This document shows positions 51,511 through 62,046 of a DNA stretch of 64,000 bases, in pieces. Each line of letters starts with the position of its first letter. Positions within the stretch are counted from its first letter, which is position 1. The DNA is taken from the NCBI GenBank assembly GCA_021732785.1, contig JAKFUG010000005.1:1-64000 (forward strand). The letters run 5' to 3'. Origin of the DNA: Planctomycetaceae bacterium. GTDB lineage: Bacteria > Planctomycetota > Planctomycetia > Planctomycetales > Planctomycetaceae. Position numbers and translations under genes: made by a program. Below the pieces are notes generated by a model, which saw only the letters and a list, made by a program, of their open reading frames with translations, was not told where the DNA came from and did not search any database.

Positions 51511-53438
51511 GGTACATTGCCTTTCAAGACTGTGAAGTTGGCGTTTCGATACAGCGTACTTCCGAGTTGATTCAAGACCCCAAGGGGGCCATCCGGACGA
51601 TGCGGAGGCTTGATCCCCCGCATTTGATCCTGATCTTCATTCCAGAGTTTCCTGATGGCATTCAAAGCCTGACCGTTCCACTGGGCATCGCGCAAACCCA
51701 TCGGGCCGATTCGAACCGACAGGTGACCACCCTGCGCGGCCAAAGGAGGAACGGCCTCGGAAGCGATATCGCGTTGAGACACCAGGCCCACTTCGCCATT
51801 GTTCAATCGCATCCAGGTGAGATCGCTGACCACGATTAAGTTTATGGCGACATCTCCATGCCGGGGCAGAAACGTCTTGTAGAAAATGGCATAACAATGC
51901 CACTCGCGGTCATTCTCCGGATCGGCACGATAGCCCCAGAACAAGCCCGAGCTCCCGATGCGCGCATTTTTGTAGATGTCGACTTCGAGTTTGAAATCGC
52001 TTGCAACGGCGTCCCCCAGCTCGATGAGCGTCATCTGCTCCGAAGTGATGTTGAGCTTGGCTTCTTCGAGGGAATGGTCCACGCTCGCCGACTCACCGGG
52101 AATGGGCCATGCAAGTTTTCGCGAGGGTCTCGCAAATAAAGGGTATTGGCGAAACGGTACCGCCTGGGCCATCGTCCAATCGGCTCTGGCGGGCAGCACG
52201 GGAACAATCGGGGACTTCGACTTTTCGGCAGGGCCGTTCTCGACGCGTATGCTCCCGGGGAGTGCCACAGCCAGCAAACTCACCACACCCACCACTCCCG
52301 TAACGATGACGGCCGCTCCAATGCGACTCCTCCATCGCGCTGCTGGTTCCGGAACTGCGGGCAGCGGAGGGGCCGTCAGCACCGCCGCGGAATCGGTGCG
52401 GCTGGTGTTCAACCAATGCCGCAACTCTTCGGCAACATCTTTGGCCGTCGCCCATCGATCGGAGGTCGCTTTTCGGAGACACTTCAGGCAAATCTGTTCC
52501 AACTCAACGGGAATTTCTTCGGAAATCTGCCGCAGCGGCTTGGGATCCCGCGAGAGGATCTGCTCGGCAATTTGCCGGTGATTCCCCAGGAACGGGCGAC
52601 GTCCCGAAAGCAGTTGGTAAAGAATCGCGCCCAGGCTCCAGATATCGGAGCGCCCGTCCAGAAGATGACTTTCGCCACGGACCTGTTCGGGGCTCATGTA
52701 AGGCAACGTGCCGGCGACTTCGCCCGAGTGATCCAACTGAAGTGCTTCCGGTAGTGCCAGTCCGAAGTCCACAATCCGCGGATGTCCGTCGGCACCGAAC
52801 AGAATGTTCGACGGCTTGAGGTCGCGATGAATCAACGCCTGCAAGTGGGCAAAATGAACGGCAGCGGCAATTTCGGCCACGAGCTCAGCGGCCCGTCGGG
52901 GAGCCATTTTTCCTGGTCGCCTGACGATCAGATCCATCGAACCACCAGAGCACAGTTCCATCGCAATGAAGCAGACCTCCGGTGTCAGCCAACCGACATC
53001 GTAAATACGGACGATTCCAGGATGTTCTAACTTGGCACAGATGCGGGCTTCTGCCAAAAACTGAGACAACGGCTGGTTCGCACTGAAGCGGTCTTTCCGG
53101 GGAATCTTCAACGCAATCTCTCGACCCAATTGCGAATCAAACGCCCGATAGACGTGGCCAAATCCCCCTTCGCCCAAGAATTGTGTGAGGAGATAACGCC
53201 CCATTTGGCGCGGCAACTGATCGGGAGTCGGCAGGATGTCAAGGACCGTCGGTTTGGAATCCGACGCCGGAACAGCTTGTGCCGAAGAGGAACCTGGCCC
53301 GGCGACTCTTGTTTCCGCAGAGCACGACTCTGTCGAGTGAGACTGGATTAGAACGCCGCATCCGGGACAGTTGATTGTTTCGGCCGACAGATTATCAATC
53401 GTACACTCTACCGCGCAGTGGGGGCAATGCAGCAGCAT
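51507..53438 (-). CDS. Ser/Thr protein kinase with N-terminal zinc-ribbon-like motif
   Basis: 643 residues. The first 30 residues carry two CXXC pairs (CPHC at 5-8, CPGC at 24-27), a zinc-ribbon-like element. The kinase domain (about 78-345) has LGEGGFGHVYRAFD, VALK-type EIALKIPRK, HRDLKPSN, and DFGLALPEA. A transmembrane helix lies about 377-398 (VIVTGVVGVVSLLAVALPG). The outer part (about 410-643) resembles a laminin-G/concanavalin-like beta-sandwich (SGLFWGYRADPENDREWHCY). ATG 53438, with GGAG upstream, is preferred over TTG 53465. It probably signals across the inner membrane. It is coupled by an ATGA overlap to the EF-hand gene. Confidence 0.9.
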   Translation of the reverse strand: MLLHCPHCAVECTIDNLSAETINCPGCGVLIQSHSTESCSAETRVAGPGSSSAQAVPASDSKPTVLDILPTPDQLPRQMGRYLLTQFLGEGGFGHVYRAFDSQLGREIALKIPRKDRFSANQPLSQFLAEARICAKLEHPGIVRIYDVGWLTPEVCFIAMELCSGGSMDLIVRRPGKMAPRRAAELVAEIAAAVHFAHLQALIHRDLKPSNILFGADGHPRIVDFGLALPEALQLDHSGEVAGTLPYMSPEQVRGESHLLDGRSDIWSLGAILYQLLSGRRPFLGNHRQIAEQILSRDPKPLRQISEEIPVELEQICLKCLRKATSDRWATAKDVAEELRHWLNTSRTDSAAVLTAPPLPAVPEPAARWRSRIGAAVIVTGVVGVVSLLAVALPGSIRVENGPAEKSKSPIVPVLPARADWTMAQAVPFRQYPLFARPSRKLAWPIPGESASVDHSLEEAKLNITSEQMTLIELGDAVASDFKLEVDIYKNARIGSSGLFWGYRADPENDREWHCYAIFYKTFLPRHGDVAINLIVVSDLTWMRLNNGEVGLVSQRDIASEAVPPLAAQGGHLSVRIGPMGLRDAQWNGQALNAIRKLWNEDQDQMRGIKPPHRPDGPLGVLNQLGSTLYRNANFTVLKGNVP

Positions 53439-53577
53439 TCCATCGGCTCCGCAGGGGCTGGGCAATGAACGCCGAAATTGCCCCCGAAAGGATTTGCTGT
53501 TACTGACAGTAGCCTATCGAGAGTGACGATACAAGCGTACCGATTTTCGCGCACGCGCGGCGGCGACGGTACCGAAG

Positions 53578-54357
53578 TCAGGTCACTTCACACCAGCATT
53601 GACTGGGGGAACTCGCCGCCACGCGGTGAACCAGCACGGACACCAGAACAATGGGAAGGATGAACATCGCGGCGATTCCCAACAGAAGAAGCGTTACGAC
53701 GAGCGACTCATTCTGTGGTGCCGCTCCTCCCCCAATCGTAACCGCAGCCAAGACCACCGAAAACAAAATCAGGACGGGAAATCCGACCCCGGCGGCAATA
53801 ACGAAGACGGCGCGATTCAGGGATCTCGGATTCCATTCGATCTGCTGAAGCCGAGTGAAATCGCGATCACATTGTTCGACGAGATTCGGTGACAGCCAGA
53901 TCTTCTGATGGTGTCGCAGCGCGCGGATTAAAGCCATGCAGCATAAAACGCCATTCCAGACCAGCGCGAGCCCCATCACCGCCAAGGTCCACATTATCCG
54001 TGCTTCGGGGATGTCGAGCCAGCCATTCTCCTCCAACACAAGACATCCGATCACCGTGGCAAACGCCGCCGCTGCCGCTTGCCAACCCGCCCATGCGATG
54101 TAAAACGTCAGCACCGTCAACGCCCGTCGTCGTTCGGGGTCACGATCAAACAACCACCAGCCGACATTCCAGCATTTCCTCCCGGACATCAGCAACGGCA
54201 ACACGGCCCCCATGGCCGGATGCCGCGTCCACAGGAACAGCAGTGCGGAAACCGCTCCCAAAATAAACACATCGCGCGCACGCAACCGCGGCGACCAGCG
54301 CCGGTGGTCGTTGTCGTCAACGAATTCGTGTGCGGGTTCGCTCATCGTTTCGCTCAT
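53578..54357 (-). CDS. Polytopic membrane protein of unknown function
   Basis: 259 residues with about five to six hydrophobic segments (the first FILGAVSALLFLW near residue 32, the last LVVTLLLLGIAAMFILPIVL near 220). The cytoplasmic start is acidic. I see no motif that identifies a family. GTG 54360 and ATG 54345 are alternative starts. It lies 139 bases before the kinase gene on the same strand and might be cotranscribed. Confidence 0.7.
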   Translation of the reverse strand: MSETMSEPAHEFVDDNDHRRWSPRLRARDVFILGAVSALLFLWTRHPAMGAVLPLLMSGRKCWNVGWWLFDRDPERRRALTVLTFYIAWAGWQAAAAAFATVIGCLVLEENGWLDIPEARIMWTLAVMGLALVWNGVLCCMALIRALRHHQKIWLSPNLVEQCDRDFTRLQQIEWNPRSLNRAVFVIAAGVGFPVLILFSVVLAAVTIGGGAAPQNESLVVTLLLLGIAAMFILPIVLVSVLVHRVAASSPSQCWCEVT

Positions 54358-54577
54358 CACACGGGAATAGAGTGTGTATGATACCCGCCACCAGCCCTCA
54401 GCGCCTGCGATGACCGTGAGTCAGTTCCTCGACGCGACTCTAACACGATAGCCATTTGCCCTCACTTCGCTTGCCGTTGTTCGGAAGTCGCTGATGCGTT
54501 ACAGTTTCGGCTCCCGCGGCGGCGCTGGTTTGTCGCTGCGATGATGCCGCCAACACCGCTAGCAGAAGCCTTCCCGC

Positions 54578-55747
54578 ATGTACAACGTCACCCTCATTCC
54601 CGGCGATGGCGTCGGGCCGGAATTGACCGAAGCCACGAAGAAATGCCTCGAAGCCACGGGCGTGAAGTTCTCGTGGGATGTGCAGGAATGCGGCATCGAA
54701 GTCATCGAGAAAGTCGGCAAGGTTCCCGATTCCGTCCTCGCCTCGGTGCGCAAGAACAAGGTCGCGCTGAAGGCCCCCATCACCACGCCCATCGGCAAGG
54801 GGTTCCGCAGCGTCAACGTCTACCTGCGACAGGAACTTGGCCTCTTCGCCTGTTTGCGGCCCTGCAAGACGTACAAGGGCGTGCGGACATACTTCTCTGA
54901 ATCCAACGTCGACCTCGTCGTGGTTCGCGAGAACACCGAAGATTTGTACGCCGGCGTCGAGTTCCAGGCCGGTCTTCCTGCAACCACGGAACTGATCGAC
55001 TTCATCAACAGCAAGACCACCGGCAAGAAGATCGGCACCGGCAAGTCCACGACCGGCGTGAGCATCAAGCCAATGTCGTATGAAGGGACCCGCAACATTG
55101 CGAAGTTCGCGTTTGATTTCGCCGTGAAGGCCGGCCGCAAGTCGGTGACCTCGGTGTGCAAGGCGAACATCATGAAGTTCACCGACGGTCTGTGGTACGA
55201 CGAAACCCGCGCGGTCGCCACGGCCTTCGGGGCCAAGTACGAATGGCCGGAACTGTCGGTCCCCGCGGACAAGGAACTCGAAGGCAAGGTGCCGAGTTCG
55301 CCGAACGTCGTCTACATGGAACGACTGATCGACAACATGTGCATGCAGCTTGTGCAGAAGCCCGAGTTGTACGATGTGATCCTGCTGCCGAATCTGTACG
55401 GCGATATCCTCAGCGATCTGTGTGCCGGTCTCGTCGGTGGTCTCGGTGTCGCTCCGGGGGCCAACTACGGTCCGGACGCCGCGATCTTTGAAGCCACGCA
55501 CGGCAGCGCACCGAAGTACAAAGGTCTGAATAAGGTCAACCCGACGGCGTTGATTCTGTCGGGCAAGCTGATGCTGGAACACCTCGGCGAACACAAAGCC
55601 GCCGAGAAACTCGAAGCCGCCGTCGCCGCGGTGATCGAAGAAGGCAAGGACGTGACGTACGACCTGAAAGACAACCGCAACGATCCGACCGCCGTCGGCA
55701 CAATGCAGATGGCCGAAGCAATCTGCAAGAAGATGGCGACGATGTAA
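54578..55747 (+). CDS. NAD-dependent isocitrate/isopropylmalate dehydrogenase family enzyme
   Basis: 389 residues. [19 protein letters not shown] at the start, [19 protein letters not shown] near residue 110, [15 protein letters not shown] near 190, [20 protein letters not shown] near 268 (metal-binding acids) and [11 protein letters not shown] near 308 define the family. The [10 protein letters not shown] version of the substrate loop is that of NAD-type isocitrate dehydrogenases, not of LeuB, which has RELTGG. It should oxidatively decarboxylate isocitrate to 2-oxoglutarate. The gene stands alone, followed by a palindrome and lpxK. Homoisocitrate or tartrate dehydrogenase are less likely alternatives. 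Confidence 0.9.
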   Translation: MYNVTLIPGDGVGPELTEATKKCLEATGVKFSWDVQECGIEVIEKVGKVPDSVLASVRKNKVALKAPITTPIGKGFRSVNVYLRQELGLFACLRPCKTYKGVRTYFSESNVDLVVVRENTEDLYAGVEFQAGLPATTELIDFINSKTTGKKIGTGKSTTGVSIKPMSYEGTRNIAKFAFDFAVKAGRKSVTSVCKANIMKFTDGLWYDETRAVATAFGAKYEWPELSVPADKELEGKVPSSPNVVYMERLIDNMCMQLVQKPELYDVILLPNLYGDILSDLCAGLVGGLGVAPGANYGPDAAIFEATHGSAPKYKGLNKVNPTALILSGKLMLEHLGEHKAAEKLEAAVAAVIEEGKDVTYDLKDNRNDPTAVGTMQMAEAICKKMATM

Positions 55748-55834
55748 GAGGAGTTGAGAGTTAATAGTGAAGAGTTGAGAGAAAGACCTCTTGATTATTC
55801 ATCTCTCAACTCTTAACTTTTCACTCTCAACCTC
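55748..55834. repeat. Palindrome of GAGTTGAGAG units (class K)
   Basis: The left arm 55748-55782 (GAGGAGTTGAGAGTTAATAG and onward) pairs with 55802-55834. The arms consist of degenerate GAGTTGAGAG units like the single arm translated at 2,640. It begins at the dehydrogenase stop codon and ends 14 bases before the lpxK start. Confidence 0.88.
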
Positions 55835-55847
55835 CTGGCTGCCGCTC

Positions 55848-57083
55848 ATGGACGAGCAATTCGCGATCGATGTCCTATCCGGCCGCCGCCGCGGGATGAT
55901 ACCCACGGCGTTGCGGGCCGTGTGCCGTGCCGCATCGTGGGGTTACGCCGCCGCGATGACCGTGCGGAACGCCGGTTACGATTATGGCTGGTTGAAAACG
56001 CATCGCATCGACTGCCCGGTGATCAGCATCGGCAACATCACCACCGGCGGCACCGGCAAAACGCCACTCGTCGCATGGTTCGCCCAGCGATTGCAGCACG
56101 CGGGATATCGTCCGGGCATTCTGAGCCGCGGATACCGCAGTCTTCACTCAGCAACTTCGCCCTCTCCGTGTGCCACTGGCTCTGCCAGTGTCTTTCCGAT
56201 GGTGCAGAGCGATTGCCCAGACAAACAGAAGACACTGGCAGAGCCAGTGGCACACAACGGGGCGAACGACGAAGCGCTGGTGCTGGAACGGTTGTGTCCC
56301 GGTGTGCCGCAGGTGGCGATGCGCGACCGTGTTGCCGGTGCGGACATCGCGATCCAACAGCGTGGCTGTGATGCGCTGGTGCTCGATGACGGCTTCCAGC
56401 ACCGACGGCTCGCGCGCGACCTGGATGTCGTGCTCATCGACGCGCTGCAACCGTGGGGATATGGGCATCTGCTGCCGCGCGGGTTGTTGCGCGAACCGTT
56501 GTCGGCGTTGAAACGGGCGGACGTGGTGATCATCACGCGGGCCGATCAGATCGCACCCGACATGCTGCACGAACTGCGAACACACATCGCGCGTGTCCGT
56601 GGCGTCGACGAACACATCGCCGTGCGGTTTGCACCGAAACGGTTGATCAACGCGCTGGGTGACACGCAGCACCCCGGCTGCTTCTTCGCAGCCGGGGTGC
56701 TTTCTTCCAACAGCGCGGCGACGGAAATCGAGCATCCCGGCTGCCAGGAAGCCGGGATGCGTGCGTTCTGCGGCATCGGCAACCCGGATGGTTTCCGCCG
56801 CACACTGCTTGATCTCGGCATTACCGGTGAACTAAAGACGTTTCCCGATCATCACCACTACACGCGGGCCGATCTCGATGCGATTGGCGAGTGGGGAGCC
56901 ACACGATCCGTCACCGAGTTCGCGACAACGCTGAAGGATCTCGTGAAGATTCCGACGGATCACCCACTCGCATCGCACATCTGGGCGGTGGAGATTGTGC
57001 CGGAGTTTGTCGCGGGGGAGCAGATTCTGCTTGAACGGCTCTACAGGTTTGTGCCAAGATTAATGCCATCTGTGGCTGCGTGA
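55848..57083 (+). CDS. lpxK: Tetraacyldisaccharide 4'-kinase
   Basis: 411 residues, longer than usual LpxK (about 325-350). The N-terminal membrane-binding helix is followed by ISIGNITTGGTGKTPLVAW (Walker A type P-loop) near residue 63, DALVLDDGFQHRRLARDLDV near 180, and FCGIGNPDGFRRTLLDLGI near 305, then HHYTRADLDAIG. It phosphorylates the lipid A precursor. The excess length is explained by two translated repeats: residues about 107-136 from a class E pair and about 274-304 from a second hairpin pair. ATG 55848 starts just after the upstream palindrome. Confidence 0.93.
   Translation: MDEQFAIDVLSGRRRGMIPTALRAVCRAASWGYAAAMTVRNAGYDYGWLKTHRIDCPVISIGNITTGGTGKTPLVAWFAQRLQHAGYRPGILSRGYRSLHSATSPSPCATGSASVFPMVQSDCPDKQKTLAEPVAHNGANDEALVLERLCPGVPQVAMRDRVAGADIAIQQRGCDALVLDDGFQHRRLARDLDVVLIDALQPWGYGHLLPRGLLREPLSALKRADVVIITRADQIAPDMLHELRTHIARVRGVDEHIAVRFAPKRLINALGDTQHPGCFFAAGVLSSNSAATEIEHPGCQEAGMRAFCGIGNPDGFRRTLLDLGITGELKTFPDHHHYTRADLDAIGEWGATRSVTEFATTLKDLVKIPTDHPLASHIWAVEIVPEFVAGEQILLERLYRFVPRLMPSVAA
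56168..56255. repeat. REP-like inverted pair inside lpxK, class E copy 3
   Basis: The left unit 56168-56193 (GTGTGCCACTGGCTCTGCCA then GTGTCT) and its exact inverted copy 56230-56255 are translated in frame after GILSRGYRSLH. The 36-base spacer differs from the other two copies. Confidence 0.92.
56669..56760. repeat. Second inverted hairpin pair inside lpxK (class I)
   Basis: The hairpin 56669-56700 (GCACCCCGGCTGC with GCAGCCGGGGTGC) and an inverted, diverged hairpin 56732-56760 (GCATCCCGGCTGCC with GCCGGGATGC) are both read in frame. They encode HPGCFFAAGV and HPGCQEAGM, immediately before the conserved FCGIGNP motif. Confidence 0.85.
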
Positions 57084-57116
57084 GCGGCCACCTCATCTCT
57101 GTGATGTAATGTCGCC

Positions 57117-57524
57117 ATGCCTCTCTCGAATCGAGCCACTAACGCGATCGTCATCGCGTTCTTGCTGTCGATGGTAGTCCTCTCTGCGGGATTATTCGCG
57201 GGACTGCGCTGTTATTGCTATGTCGGATTTGAGCCCGTGGCCTTTGAGGAATCGGCCTGGAAAGCCGCGGATCGAGAACGCCGCGGTCACATGGCCAATG
57301 ATGTGTACGACCAACGGCTCATCATGGGCAAGACTGCGGATGAAGTCCGCGCGATTCTGGGTGATCCCGATGACGATCAACATTTTGACCGACAGCACCG
57401 CTTTCGATACCACTTGGGCCATCGCGGGCGGAATCCGAATTGTCCAGTGCCACTCACGGAGTATTCGTTGCTGGTGTCGTTTGATGCGCGCGAGATCGTT
57501 CGCGACGTCAGCATCGCCGATTGA
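57117..57524 (+). CDS. Membrane-anchored small protein, BamE/SmpA-like pattern
   Basis: 135 residues. One hydrophobic segment (about 11-31, IVIAFLLSMVVLSAGLFAGL) anchors it. The outer part has DQRLIMGKTADEVRAILGDP near residue 65 and LLVSFDAREIVRDVSI at the end, the spacing seen in BamE/OmlA-type domains (a G-x-x-x-x-V-x-x-x-L-G-x-P motif then two strands). It follows lpxK by 33 bases and may be cotranscribed. The family link is suggestive only. Confidence 0.65.
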   Translation: MPLSNRATNAIVIAFLLSMVVLSAGLFAGLRCYCYVGFEPVAFEESAWKAADRERRGHMANDVYDQRLIMGKTADEVRAILGDPDDDQHFDRQHRFRYHLGHRGRNPNCPVPLTEYSLLVSFDAREIVRDVSIAD

Positions 57525-57571
57525 ATAAGAATTGGGCGCTGAGGGATCCGCAAAGCGGCAAGCAAAAGAGG

Positions 57572-58708
57572 TCACATTGCGCGGCGGATGCGGCGGCCAT
57601 TCGTGAAACTGTCGAGGACGAGGTTGCCGAGGTCGTTGGCGTTGCAGTACGCCGCCATGCCGCCGGTCACCTGGGCCATCCGTTCGACGAAGTTCACGAG
57701 GTCCAGATAGAAGTAATCCTCGATCAGCGCGAAGCTGGAGATGTGAATCCCTTCGTTCGCGCACCGCTTCGCTTCGGCCAGAGTGATGTTCGCCGTCTGT
57801 TCACATGGCGGGTAGATCAGCATCACATCGCGGCCTTCAATGTGGGCTGTGGGTTCGCCGTCGGTGATGCACAGAATCTGTCGGTTCTGCGCGGGATGTC
57901 GCCGCAACACTCGCCGGGCGAATTGCAGCCCGGCGTGGATGTTCGTGAAGTGCTGCGGCACGAAGTCGGGTGGCGAGTCGAGATTGATCCGCAACCGCAC
58001 GCGCGGGTCATAAATGCTCACGGGCTTGGGCGCAGAGTTGAGCAACTCGCGCTCGGTCAATGGTGACGCATACGTGTAGAACCCGATCACCTGCAGGAAG
58101 TCGCTCGGATACTTTGATCGCACCAGCGCCTGCAGCGCCATCGCCACGCGCTTGGCAGAGCCGTACTTGCCGTAGCGGGTCATGCTGCCGGACATGTCGA
58201 TGAGGACCACCGTTGAGCACGCGGTCTGGTACTCGGTTTCGTGGACGACGAGATCATCCGCCGTGATGCGCACCGGAGTGCCGCCGCCCTGTCGGACCAA
58301 GGCGTTCTTCAGCGTTTCCTGCAGGTTGAGATTCGAGACGGGATCGCCGTACTGATACGGTCGCGATTCTTCATGCACGGTCTGACCCGGCCCGCGGTGA
58401 TCGGTGTCGTGGCGGCCAAGCACATCCTTGCGACGGATATCGAACAGCGCTTCAAGGGCCTTGTTCTCGACCCGCCGCATGCCGCGCGGGGTGACGATGT
58501 ACTTGCCTTCGCCGTCCTTTTCGACCAGGCCTTGCTTGAGGAGTTGGTCGAGGACATCGGGGTGCTCCTCTTCCCATTCTTTCAGCGAGTCCAGGACTTC
58601 ATCGCCGTATTGCATCAGGTAATCGCTGAGTTGATCGAAGAGCTTGTCCGCCGATTGAGGCGTAAACTCCTGTGATCCATCCCAGCGGGAATATTCGTAG
58701 GCGGCCAT
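57572..58708 (-). CDS. VWA domain-containing protein
   Basis: 378 residues. The N-terminal part (about 1-150) is helical and ends in a winged-helix-like stretch (LLKQGLVEKDGEGKYIVTPR, then GMRRVENKAL). The von Willebrand A domain (about 165-378) has the MIDAS motif DMSGSM near residue 187 with further metal residues in CITDGEPTAHI. There is no signal peptide, so it is cytoplasmic. Such proteins usually work with a MoxR-type AAA ATPase, but none lies next to it. The start MAAYEYSRWDGSQ at 58708 is preferred over the longer frame to 58837, which lacks family-like residues. Confidence 0.88.
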   Translation of the reverse strand: MAAYEYSRWDGSQEFTPQSADKLFDQLSDYLMQYGDEVLDSLKEWEEEHPDVLDQLLKQGLVEKDGEGKYIVTPRGMRRVENKALEALFDIRRKDVLGRHDTDHRGPGQTVHEESRPYQYGDPVSNLNLQETLKNALVRQGGGTPVRITADDLVVHETEYQTACSTVVLIDMSGSMTRYGKYGSAKRVAMALQALVRSKYPSDFLQVIGFYTYASPLTERELLNSAPKPVSIYDPRVRLRINLDSPPDFVPQHFTNIHAGLQFARRVLRRHPAQNRQILCITDGEPTAHIEGRDVMLIYPPCEQTANITLAEAKRCANEGIHISSFALIEDYFYLDLVNFVERMAQVTGGMAAYCNANDLGNLVLDSFTNGRRIRRAM

Positions 58709-58993
58709 CGGCAAGACTCTCCCGGCGAAATGTCGCGTCCTGCATTGTAGGCGAACGAGCTCCGTTGCCCATAGGCTGCTGAAACCGTCACGGACGGGAA
58801 TCGCGCCGCCGAACGGGTCATCACGCCTCTCTTTCACGGCGACGGCCAGTTCGATTCCGGTCGCGGGAACGGAAATCGGGTGGACTGACTGCGAGCGATT
58901 TACCGCGACCCCGTTAGCGAGTAGAATCCGTACTGCTCGGGTCGCATGACCAAACGCGGATCTCGGTCCGTCCGTTTAATCATCGCAAGACAG

Positions 58994-60558
<1,565 letters not shown>

Positions 60559-60559
<1 letters not shown>

Positions 60560-60900
60560 TACCTGGCCCTCCGACGCTGTTCGACTTGGCGGATGTTCTC
60601 CCATTGCTCACCTGCGGGACAGCCAGCCTCCATCCAGGCCAGCAGTTCCCCGCGGCGATACCGCTTGATGCGCCCCGCGAGGCGAACCGGTTTGGGCACC
60701 ATTCCTTCCGCCTCGAGCCTGCGCCAGGTTCGCAGAGAGACATCACACAATTGCGCCGCGGCTTCGGCAGTGATCAGTGCCCCAAAATTGTCAGGGGCCG
60801 CTGAAGTGGCCACCAAGAGAGAGCCATTCCCCGGTGGACGCCCGGCGTAATGGTCGCACTTGATAGCATCTGGCGATAGAACCGCAGAGTTATTCGACAT
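60559..60900 (-). CDS. Helix-turn-helix protein, excisionase/AlpA-like
   Basis: 113 residues. ITAEAAAQLCDVSLRTWRRL near residue 43, followed by EAEGMVPKPVRLAGRIKRYR and RGELLAWMEAG, is the MerR/AlpA-like (HTH_17) DNA-binding fold used by excisionases. The start is ATG 60900. The stop overlaps the integrase start (TAATG), so both are translated from one message. It probably directs excision or controls the integrase. Confidence 0.88.
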
Positions 60901-60992
60901 AGCAACGATCTCCGGCAGCGATGACGCTGCTCACCTGAGTGACGGAGATCTGTTGCCAGCCGGAGAGAGGGAACCTTCCGGAGCGTGACTCA

Positions 60993-61013
60993 CGTACGTG
61001 ATGACAACGTACG
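60993..61013. promoter_or_regulatory. Possible operator in the divergent regulator interval
   Basis: CGTACGT and ACGTACG form an inverted repeat of 7-base arms spaced by 7 bases, centred between the excisionase-like gene and the XRE-type gene. The spacing suits a dimeric repressor; the Cro-like protein encoded next door is the natural candidate. Confidence 0.4.
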
Positions 61014-61159
61014 AGCAGGAGTTCGTTGACCGACCGACATTGGCTGCGCCGCTTTATTGATTCGAGCCTTAACATCCGGTCGACCAGCGGACTCCGCTGA
61101 CCAGGTGGATTGACCACTGCCATATTCTAGACTACTCTCTCCGCGTAGATCAACTGTCC

Positions 61160-61166
61160 GGGAGGA
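61160..61166 (+). promoter_or_regulatory. Strong ribosome-binding site before a GTG start
   Basis: GGGAGGA is 7 bases before GTG 61174 and fixes that start. Confidence 0.75.
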
Positions 61167-61173
61167 TTTTTCG

Positions 61174-61449
61174 GTGATTCAGTTTCGGGTTCGTGATCTG
61201 CTCGCCGCGAAGGAACGCCAAGATGGACGTCGGATTCCCCTGCGCGAAGTCGCCGAAGTGACGGGAATTTCCCCTCAGGTGCTGTCCAGTCTGACTTCGC
61301 CCGATCGCGACGTCGTCACCAATACTGCCTTTGTCGACGCCCTGTGCCGCTATTTTCACTGTACCCCGAACGAGCTAATGATCCTGGCGACATCCCCGGA
61401 AGGCACTTCCTGTCATGTGGACACGCTCTATCCGAATCGCCGCCGCTGA
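61174..61449 (+). CDS. XRE/Cro-type transcriptional regulator
   Basis: 91 residues with a GTG start. GRRIPLREVAEVTGISPQVL and SSLTSPDRDVVTNTAFVDAL form a HTH_26 (Cro/C1-type) fold, followed by CRYFHCTPNELM, the typical last helix. It lies divergent from the excisionase-integrase pair, the position of the repressor that keeps integrative elements silent. The inverted repeat at 60993-61013 is a plausible binding site. Confidence 0.88.
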   Translation: MIQFRVRDLLAAKERQDGRRIPLREVAEVTGISPQVLSSLTSPDRDVVTNTAFVDALCRYFHCTPNELMILATSPEGTSCHVDTLYPNRRR

Positions 61450-61495
61450 GCAACCTTTTCGCAACTTCACGTGCCATGCGGTCTTGCCACCGGGT

Positions 61496-61921
61496 TCAAG
61501 TTTCTTCTAGGGATTCGCAGAATCCTCGGAGAGTGGACAGAAACGTCTCACCCGCCTGCAGCAGATTCCGGGCAGCGGCCAGCAACTCCCGCGGGGATCG
61601 CTGCGGGGAGACATCCGTCAATGGTTCTGACAGGCCGGGGAAACGGAATCCTGGCTGGACGCGATAGGCCTTGGCCTGCTCATCGTACTGCCAAGGAACT
61701 CCCGCCATGGATAGAGTCTGCAAATCACGGTACACCGTCCGCCGCGAGCATTCGAGTTCGCGCGCCAGCGCATCGGCATCCCAGCGTCCCGGCCCCAGGA
61801 TCAGCCGGAGAATGCGCAGCAACCGGCTCATTCGTTCGCACTGACGCGCCCGGCGTTCGGCATCGGTTCTTTTCCTCTCCGTGCCCACGCTGCTGTCCAA
61901 CTCCCGCGGCCCGTCACCCAA
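61496..61921 (-). CDS. HTH regulator of the YafY/WYL type, lacking the WYL domain
   Basis: 141 residues if it begins at TTG 61921. GTG 61888 and ATG 61831 are alternatives; the start is not certain. Residues about 30-95 (RLLRILRLILGPGRWDADAL, then ARELECSRRTVYRDLQTLSM) are the HTH_11 domain that begins WYL-type regulators, and YRVQPGFRFP follows as usual. The protein then ends after 40 more residues without the WYL ligand-binding domain, so it is either a naturally short regulator or a truncated gene. It converges with the XRE gene. Confidence 0.75.
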   Translation of the reverse strand: MGDGPRELDSSVGTERKRTDAERRARQCERMSRLLRILRLILGPGRWDADALARELECSRRTVYRDLQTLSMAGVPWQYDEQAKAYRVQPGFRFPGLSEPLTDVSPQRSPRELLAAARNLLQAGETFLSTLRGFCESLEET

Positions 61922-62021
61922 GCCGGGATCGTCGCAGATCGTTGAGCCACTACTGGGTCAGTCAGAATCCGATCTGTGACAGGTAGCTGGCATTTCGTGT
62001 CAGGTGGTAATTCCGTCGGCA

Positions 62022-62046
62022 AATCCTTGGCCTTGTAAGGATTTTT
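62022..62046. terminator. Weak hairpin with T run
   Basis: AATCCTT/AAGGATT around an 8-base loop, then TTT. The stem is short and AT-rich. No plus-strand gene ends close before it, so its use is unclear. Confidence 0.3.

Noticed and set aside
60890-61123. Minus-strand open frame between the excisionase-like and XRE genes
   Set aside because: It covers the probable promoter/operator interval, has no family resemblance and overlaps the excisionase-like start.
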